Of a stretch of 64,000 bases of DNA, positions 57,669 through 64,000 are shown piece after piece (position 1 is the first letter of the stretch; each line of letters opens with the position of its first letter). Made by a program: the position numbers and the translations under genes. The DNA comes from Ancistrus triradiatus (taxonomy: Eukaryota > Chordata > Actinopteri > Siluriformes > Loricariidae). The stretch covers positions 376,001 to 440,000 of the forward strand of contig JAJAGP010000223.1 in the NCBI GenBank assembly GCA_025084515.1, given 5' to 3'. Under the pieces are notes generated by a model. That model ran no database searches, had not been told where the DNA came from, and saw nothing but the letters and a program-made list of their open reading frames with translations.

Positions 57669-58984
57669 TGTGTTTATTAGTTACATACTGTAGTTGGTGA
57701 ACTATATTGGTCTGGTCATGCTGAAATAACATAAATAAGATTCAAATTTTTAAAAGCACACAAAAGTGAACTTAAATAATCTGAGGCCTTTGATTGGAGA
57801 TCTGTTTATGAAGCTATGCACAGAACAGTCTCTTATTTTATAAGTAAGTTCTCTACATTCTGCATGTTGCCTCCTACAGACCTACAGACTGGTTAAACAC
57901 AGTTGTTTTAACCTTAATCGTTTCTTCTTAACAGTAGCTCAGTGCTGAAAGTATCTGTGTACGATTAGTGTAGTACACTTACAGTACTGTTCCCACTGAT
58001 TAAGCTACAGAGTTATGAATCATTTTCTTTCTGTCGGGTTTATTCAGAGGGCTAAAAGCGAGTGGGGGAATTAGAGCTGCTGGCGGAGTTAGTGCATGAT
58101 CCCTGTTCTAATTAGGTGAGCTGGAGTGGGTTCTGCCCTTCCTGAGAGGGAGCGCCGGCGCACCCGGGCATTAATGAGATTGGAAACATGGTGCTGCTCG
58201 ATGTTGTGCAGCCATCTCCGTTGCTGCAATTATCACTTGTCATGGACGTGTGGAACTGCAGCTTGAAGAAGCAATTTGCAGCTTAATTCCCGATGGCTCA
58301 AAAAACAGAGAACATTTATCAACCCAGAGCGTTTATCAGCTGTATAAAGAGGCTGCTTATGGCTGTCGACTCTGAGTGCTGTGGTGCACATTTCGGATAT
58401 GGCCGTTCTGTACACACAGCTGTCGGGATACGAAGATACCCATAAAGCCCTGCTGTAGCCCGGGGCGGCTCTCAGACCGCAGGGGAGCTCAGAGAGGAGG
58501 CAGGAGGCCTTTGGTTTACTCACAACATCACACTCCTCGAGATGAGAATCGCTGGAGGGGCGAAAAAAACAACCAAACCAAGCTCCTGCAGCTCTGAAGG
58601 AATGAACATTCATGGTGGAGATGGGCGGGGCAATTTAAATCATGATTCTAAGGCAACAGGAACATTCACACGTTCTAGTATAATTACCTAAAAGTAACAC
58701 CCAGGGTTTGTGACATATTAAATATTTCTCTAAGTGAATTAAGTCCTGATACATCAGTACATCATCTGGAAAAATGCTAAGAGTTTTGCCAAGTTCAGTT
58801 TATTTTTTTTACAATGCATTTGTAAAGTGAGTGTCACATTTAAGTTTGTTCTTGCCGAGGTTGTATAATGATGTGTGGCCAGGAGTGACAAAAGTTTTAA
58901 GATATTTTGAAGAGACTGATAATTAAACAAAGTTAAATAATTTGAATTGTTTCTCCAAACTCAAATATGTGGATTTGTGGAAAA
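57669..58984. other. Intronic DNA, repeat-poor centre
   Basis: 58040-58610 is balanced and repeat-free. Overlapping frames on both strands have no domain. Confidence 0.45.
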
Positions 58985-59013
58985 TTATTATTATTAGTAG
59001 TAGTAGTAGTAAA

Positions 59014-59044
<31 letters not shown>

Positions 59045-59076
59045 GCAATAATGATAATATTATCATTATTGCTATT

Positions 59077-59109
<33 letters not shown>

Positions 59110-59180
59110 ATTATTATTATTGTTGCTGTTGTTTTTTAGTACTATTATATTATATTATATTATATTATATTATATTATCG
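58985..59180 (+). repeat. Mixed trinucleotide array: (ATT)n (AGT)n (AAT)n palindrome (GTT)n (ATT)n (ATATT)n
   Basis: A sequence of short arrays changes register from ATT to AGT, AAT, GTT, ATT and finally 'ttata' repeats. Long isoleucine, asparagine or valine runs in translation come from these arrays and are not genes. Confidence 0.9.
59038..59079. repeat. Perfect 42-bp palindrome inside a trinucleotide array
   Basis: Left arm 59038-59058 and right arm 59059-59079 are exact reverse complements with no spacer ('aatagcaataatgataat' meets 'attatcattattgctatt'). Beyond the arms the flanking (AAT)n and (GTT)n would still pair at two of three positions. Confidence 0.85.
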
Positions 59181-61007
59181 AGAGTGCAATAATGCATTTA
59201 ATTTTTTTGCTTTTTCAATAATTTTTAAAGTACTAAATAAGTCATTCATTTCTTTCAGGACTAGAACACAGATTTTTCTTCACCATTAAGTGCCATAAAT
59301 TTGAGAATATATTCTTTATTTTCATTCTTTATGTGCTTAAGAGAAAAACGTTTCACTCCTGTGGAGTAAAGATAAAAGGATTTATTTATAATAGAATAGT
59401 TTTTAGTGCTGTGTTAATTATAAAGAATAAAGTTATACAGCAAATGTGATATTAGGGTTCCTACTTTCTGTGTTAAACCCGCGTGTTTCTGCATCTGCAT
59501 CGTTCGGATCGCTTTGTTGTTTGTAGAAAGCTCTGTTTGAGCGAGGTGTTAATCTGTTTGACTCAATTTCACAGAATTGAATTATTTATGAAGTGGCAAC
59601 AAGGGCTCTCGCATTAGCCAAACACGAAAACTCGTTGTCGCGCCTCACGCTTTGATGCTATTTAGGAAATTATGGGGTGGAATCCAAAATAAGGGCAGCT
59701 CTGAGCTAATGGTGCACAGATTCATACCTCAGCTATTGCACACTCGCGGTTTATTCCCTCTAATTGCTTTCTCTAATAGAAATGCTGCTATGGAGGGAGG
59801 CACCCGAACACCATCAGCACCGTCTCATCTCGTTCTCCAAATAGGACACGTCCCCTCTCGCTGATATCGTCTCTTTATGGACCCCCGGAGCTTCACCTCA
59901 GGACGTTGTGTACATGATGGACATGGGAAGCTTTTCCTGATGTATGGTCTCAGGTGGAGCAGATGTTCAGATGTTCCTCAGACGCAGGATCATCCAGAGC
60001 AGAGGCGATCGATGAAACTTTAAATTTAACGCTTCACTTCTGCTCTGGACCTCTGAGATTCAATCTGAGAACCCGAGTCCGGCTGCTCTATTTCAGAGTT
60101 TAATCCACTTCCTCTCTCAGGCTGGATGAGATGATGTTTTCTGATACACCAGCCTGAGCTCGGTCCCGTCTCTAAAAGCCGGCGCAATTTTCCACCGCGC
60201 TTTCCTCCAAATAAACCCCATAATAGTACCAATCTGCTGTGGACGGAGACACCCCGAGAGCCTGATGTTCCACCAGAAGATTCTTCAGCTTTTCACGTTT
60301 CGACCGAGATAATCCTTTTATAATTCTAACAGACACGCCGGATTAGTCTGAAGCCCCAGGTATCTGCGTTTATCCTTCGCAAATAGGAACCTGGAGGAAC
60401 AATGCGGGTAATCTGCTTGTTTTCGGAGTGTCGATCATGCACCTAGCCGTGAAGGGGATCGCTCCTAGGAGGATATTTCCCTACAAGGAGGGTGTTCCTA
60501 ACGGCGAATGTTGTTTGTTAACAAAGTTAAGAGGTTAATAATGGGGGTTTCTCCAACCAGGACCATTCCTCCTCATCAAGGTATTCCTTCTTGAAGAGAT
60601 CTCATAATTAATTCTTGGCAGCCCTTGAGCAAACGAAAAGTGTTTATTATATAGTGCTTAAAAATAACTGGATATTTTTTATCCCTCATACTTTTTCTTA
60701 TAATTATTTTTCTTCCACCCATTTCTGGGATGAATCCAGGCTGAGCCGTTTATCGTACAGGCCCGGTTCAAACCTCGTTATGTAGACAATCGCACTGCGG
60801 GGGGGGGCGCTGTGCATTTTGGAGTCGATCCAATTTATCGCTTTTAATAGATTTAAGTTTAAAATGTAAAAATCTCCCATAGGAATGCACTGAGGTGATG
60901 CTTAGATTCAAATTATAACTGACAAAATCAAACAGTAACTCAAATCGATGATGTCACCACAGAGCACTCGGTGTGTGTGAGACTGGTATTACATCATCTG
61001 CCACACA
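59181..61007. other. Intronic DNA without supported gene
   Basis: 59460-59870 and 59930-60400 are repeat-poor. A G-run of nine lies at about 60799-60807. Weak members of the 'gttcct' minisatellite are at 60470-60600. Confidence 0.45.
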
Positions 61008-61042
61008 ATCACACACACACACACGCACACATAAACACACAA
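61008..61042 (+). repeat. (CA)n microsatellite
   Basis: Interrupted CA run immediately before the solitary 'ggccaaaagtat' monomer. Confidence 0.9.
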
Positions 61043-61070
61043 ATGTGCATATGGCCAAAAGTATCGAGCC
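61031..61070 (-). repeat. Solitary monomer of the 'caatactttt' unit, inverted
   Basis: The sequence 'atatggccaaaagtatcgag' is close to the reverse complement of one monomer of the 10.8 kb array. It directly follows a (CA)n tract. A solitary copy suggests the monomer was originally part of a transposon end. Confidence 0.5.
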
Positions 61071-61124
61071 ACGTTTCAAGCACTGTTGTAGCTCTTTCAG
61101 AAAATGCAGATCTCATTCTTTTAT

Positions 61125-61221
61125 TAGTATCCCATCCCTTAAACCTTCCATAATTCCTCTTCATGGGCTTCCTATGAGGACGTTCCTTCACAAAATGGTC
61201 CTTCGTCCCATAAAGGTCCAT
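61125..61221 (+). repeat. 18-bp-type 'gttccttcccatgaggac' array, left part
   Basis: Units such as 'cttcatgggcttcctatgag' and 'gacgttccttcacaaaatgg' lead directly into the antisense LINE tail at 61222. The rest of the array resumes after it. Confidence 0.6.
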
Positions 61222-61450
61222 TTTGGCTTCTTTTAATCAAGTCAGATTTATTTCTATAGCGCTTTTTACAATGGAGCAATCGTCTCAAAGCAGCTTTACC
61301 ATTTTAGATTATTTTCTAATTTGTAGGACCAATCCCAAACTGAGCAAGCCTAGGGCGACAGTGGCAACGAAAATCCCTAAACGTTATAAGGAAGGATGCT
61401 TGGGAGGACCAAGACTCAAATATGGACCCGACCTGCTTCGCTTCTTTATA
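61222..61450 (-). mobile_element. LINE-type 3' end, antisense copy
   Basis: This is the reverse complement of the 17.3-17.5 kb sequence. It begins 'aatcaagtcagatttatttc' then 'tatagcgctttttacaatgg', passes the 'gcagcttta' and 'gcctagggcgacagtggca' landmarks and ends near 'gacccgacctgc'. It interrupts an 18-bp-type minisatellite. The tail's tandem repeat is reduced to one unit. Confidence 0.7.
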
Positions 61451-61659
61451 ATGACGTTCCTTGACATCAGAGCGAAACGAAACGAGGGCTGCTTATTCCC
61501 AGAGGTTGAAGTTACAAGTCCTTTGTTACTATACTTAAGTTCTTTATTAGGTATCTGTACTTTGTGTGCTTATTTCTATATCTTAATACTTTTTTACTTT
61601 TAAAGAACTTGTGTACTTCACGATGTTTCTTCTGCAATGCTTCTTCTTCGGGTTGGTCT

Positions 61660-62060
61660 TCACCCTATCAGCGCCCCATAATGCCAGCTTGCCTTCCCAT
61701 TAAACCATCCCTTTTAATGATGCTGTTTCTTCCATTAGAGTATTCATGAGGACATTTCATCCCATGATGAATGTTCCTCCATGTGAGATGCGTTCCTTTC
61801 TATAAGGCAGGTTCCTTCTTGTGATGTTCCTCCCATGAGGACGTTCCTTCCCATGGCTTCCCATTAGATCCAGTCCCGGGAGAACGTTCCCTTTACATGA
61901 TGGTGTTTCTTCCAACATGAGTGATGAGGGTTTCGGTTCCCATGCCGTTCCTTCCCGTGAGGTCGCTCCTTTCCTGCGTTCTGTGGCTCAGAAGATAGAG
62001 CGAAGCGTTTCCTCCTGTAATTCTTGGATTGGCGTTCCTTCCCGCATGTATTGCCAAAAC
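61660..62060 (+). repeat. 18-bp-type 'gttccttcccatgaggac' array, right part
   Basis: Degenerate monomers recur: 'ccatgatgaatgttcctc', 'cccatgaggacgttcctt', 'acatgatggtgtttcttc' and 'ccgtgaggtcgctccttt'. Weaker relatives occur at 60470-60600. Short open frames here follow the period and have no protein support. Confidence 0.7.
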
Positions 62061-63473
62061 CTCGTACCTATCAATCAAACAGTACAAATCCGGAGCGTTG
62101 CTACAGCACATGTTCAGGTTCCTTTAGGTATTATGTTGAGCTGGAGGTCTTATCTCCAGGATGTTCTGAGGTGGGTTCTTGTTCTCAGAAAGAACAGAAA
62201 AATGAAAATTAGGAAACTTTAGACCAGCACTGGGATCCTGAGTAAATACATCCGTATTCCTCATTAGGGGAAGAGTTTAGAGCTTATACTGTGTGGCTTG
62301 CTTTATCCAGGATGGGATTTGTGGTTCTGCAGTCAAGCCTTGGACTAAGTAAATCATCCAATCTGCTCTGAATATGGCTGAATAAAGAACTTGGGAATCA
62401 ATACTCATATGGTTTGCAAGCCCACAAGCACTGGGTGTTTGATTTTTTTTAGTACAGTGAGTGCAGTGTTCTTCTAACAGACCATCCTGGCTTTGTAGAC
62501 GCCCAGTTTTGTGGGTTTTAAAGCTTTTTTAGGATCTCTAAGGCTGCAAGGACGAGTGGAGCGTCAGCGGCATCAAAACACAAATCATTTTAATTTACTG
62601 AAGCTCTGGCGTTCTGGCTGAACCTCTTGCTTTCTAAGCTGTGGATACAAACTGCCCCCTCGAGCCATGCAGCCCTGGTGCGAGAAGCTTTATCTCATTA
62701 AATTGAGTCTTAAGGGCTCGATTTCTGCGCAGGAACTGAAGAAAGAGCGAAGTGGCATTTGCTGTGTGAATATCTTATCGTCACTGAGCGAAGCGTCGAC
62801 GTCTCCGGCAGACTGCGGCCGCGTTTAAAACGAGCGGCTTCTGCTCTCCGGTTTCTTCCAGGTCTTTAAAGTGGAAGCACACGAGAGTCGGAGAGTTCCC
62901 CCGGGATTCCTCTGGAGGATTTTGTCTCGAATTCAATACGCAGAGCCTTTCATAAACACTGTACCGTCTTCTATTGCTTTTTAAAAAAAAGGAAAGCAGT
63001 CAGGACTCTAGAGCTTCTCTAAGTGCATTATACACTTATATCTTTTCCTTTGAGCCGTCAGAGCGTACCGACTCGCTCCGAACCTACGCGGCGTCCTTTC
63101 TTTCAGGCTTCTATGCCGCAACAGATGAAACGCATTCCTAAGAATTTCTTCATCCATCCCAGATCTGAGGATTATAGAAGAGCCAAAGGTGAAGAAGGAA
63201 CAGAAGATCTAGCTGTACTGTAAAACACTTCCAGCTTTGTCGTTACCGCGCAAAAAGTGTCGCCGCAAAACTCGGGAACCTCGATTTGCTCGATTTTCTG
63301 AACGAACTGCTCACAGCTACAGCGAATTGGGTTGATTTGCATCAGTCTGAATTTTTATGAGTAGAGAACGAAATAAATGGCATGACTGCCGCAACAGTGC
63401 CCTCTACAGCCCGACTGAGGTTCCGGGTATGCCGGTGGATGGATATGGGAAGCGTAGAGTGTTCCTTCTTCCA
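62061..63473. other. Repeat-poor intronic DNA, candidate conserved segment
   Basis: 62540-63230 lacks repeats, includes a CpG-bearing patch with GCGGCCGC near 62816, and shows no exon-like frame. Confidence 0.45.
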
Positions 63474-63645
63474 CACATTTACATTTAGTCCTTTAGCTTC
63501 ATCCAGAGAGACTGGAAATGGATATGGTCTTACAGTCCAAGCAATTGCAGGTTAACTCGGGGCCTCGCTCAGGTACCCAACAGTGGCAGAGGCGGGATTT
63601 GAATCTTGGACCTTCTAGTCTGTAGTCCAGTACTTTTCTTTGATC
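63474..63645 (+). mobile_element. Diverged copy of the 'tttacatttacagcattta' repeat
   Basis: Shared landmarks with the 29.1 kb copy are 'acatttacattta', 'tccagagagact', 'cttacagt', 'acccaacagtggca' and 'gaggcgggatttgaat...ggacctt...gtccagtac'. It is more diverged than the 29.1 kb copy. Confidence 0.65.
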
Positions 63646-64000
63646 TGTGCTACTTCGGTTAATTGTTTGTGTTTCTTTGTAAGACTGGTCTTTCGTTTAT
63701 TTGTTCTGCAGTTGATTCCTTGTTTAAAAGGCTTATTTTTTATACACAGTTGTGCCCCTACAATGATTTGCAAGCAGATGGGTACAGATGTACCCCTCTA
63801 AATTCTGTGTGCACCCCAGTATGACAAAAAAACACCGCTCGAAATTCACGACACACCCCTGCACTAGAGTCTCTTCACCTTAAATCAGTTCATGAAGTGC
63901 GAGGCTTGTTACAAAAATGATAACAGGAAATTAGAGCTGTAATAAACCATGGAACTTTTACTTTCGATTGTAAAGCACGTTTGAAGGAAAAATACTTTTG
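63646..64000. other. AT-rich DNA at the window end
   Basis: No feature was recognised. Confidence 0.5.

Noticed and set aside
57252..57680. 142-codon isoleucine-rich open frame
   Set aside because: It is a direct translation of (ATT)n and (AAT)n arrays.

Overview
The window looks like vertebrate, most likely teleost, nuclear DNA. It has no long open reading frames, no operon structure, abundant (GT)n, (GA)n and (ATT)n microsatellites, three LINE 3' ends of the kind ending 'aaaagcgctat...(ttgac)n', fragments of ubiquitous fish dispersed repeats, Tc1/mariner-like transposase relics and small MITEs. A siluriform or other ostariophysan fish is a reasonable guess, but the species cannot be fixed from this sequence.

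Only one protein-coding exon can be defended. At 19210-19273 on the plus strand an ATG opens a 21-codon leader-peptide exon that ends in a phase-1 GTGAGT donor. A GA-rich, CpG-bearing 5' flank without ATGs and an in-frame stop at 19090 lie upstream. It reads as exon 1 of a secreted or membrane protein. Everything from 19274 to 64000 would then be first intron (more than 44 kb) and 1 to about 18.9 kb upstream intergenic DNA. No second exon was recognised and the gene cannot be named. Almost all short open frames in the window are chance frames or frames kept open by repeats whose period is a multiple of three.

Layout. 0-5.8 kb: low-copy DNA with a broken antisense coding-like fragment (2.45-2.79 kb). 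5.8-6.4 kb: first block of a 21-bp minisatellite that recurs at 14.0-14.9, 16.2-18.5, 23.8-24.2 and 25.4-25.6 kb in both orientations. 7.7-8.2 and 27.7-28.2 kb: two related transposase relics. 10.8-11.1 kb: a 30-32 bp minisatellite with a small second array at 19.8 kb. 18.8-19.3 kb: putative promoter and exon 1. 20.1 kb: 7-bp array. 22.05-22.35 kb: 40/52-bp telomere-like array. 28.9-31.5 kb: a duplicated T-rich unit, one copy split by a dispersed repeat. 33.3-33.95 kb: tandem repeat of about 175 bp. 36.4-36.9 kb: 18-bp array. 38.3-40.7 kb: paired dispersed repeats and a hairpin MITE. 45.3-46.4 kb: 1.1 kb pyrimidine-rich 'atctct' array. 50.5-51.1, 55.4-55.7, 57.25-57.67 and 58.98-59.18 kb: (ATT/AAT)n tracts. 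52.0-52.6 kb: a retroposon-type repeat running into (GAAT)n. 61.1-62.1 kb: an 18-bp-type array interrupted by an antisense LINE tail.

Between these are stretches of apparently single-copy DNA, several of them candidates for conserved non-coding elements. The most unusual property is the number of unrelated minisatellite families within 64 kb, above all the dispersed 21-bp family. I found no CRISPR, tRNA, rRNA or prokaryotic system.
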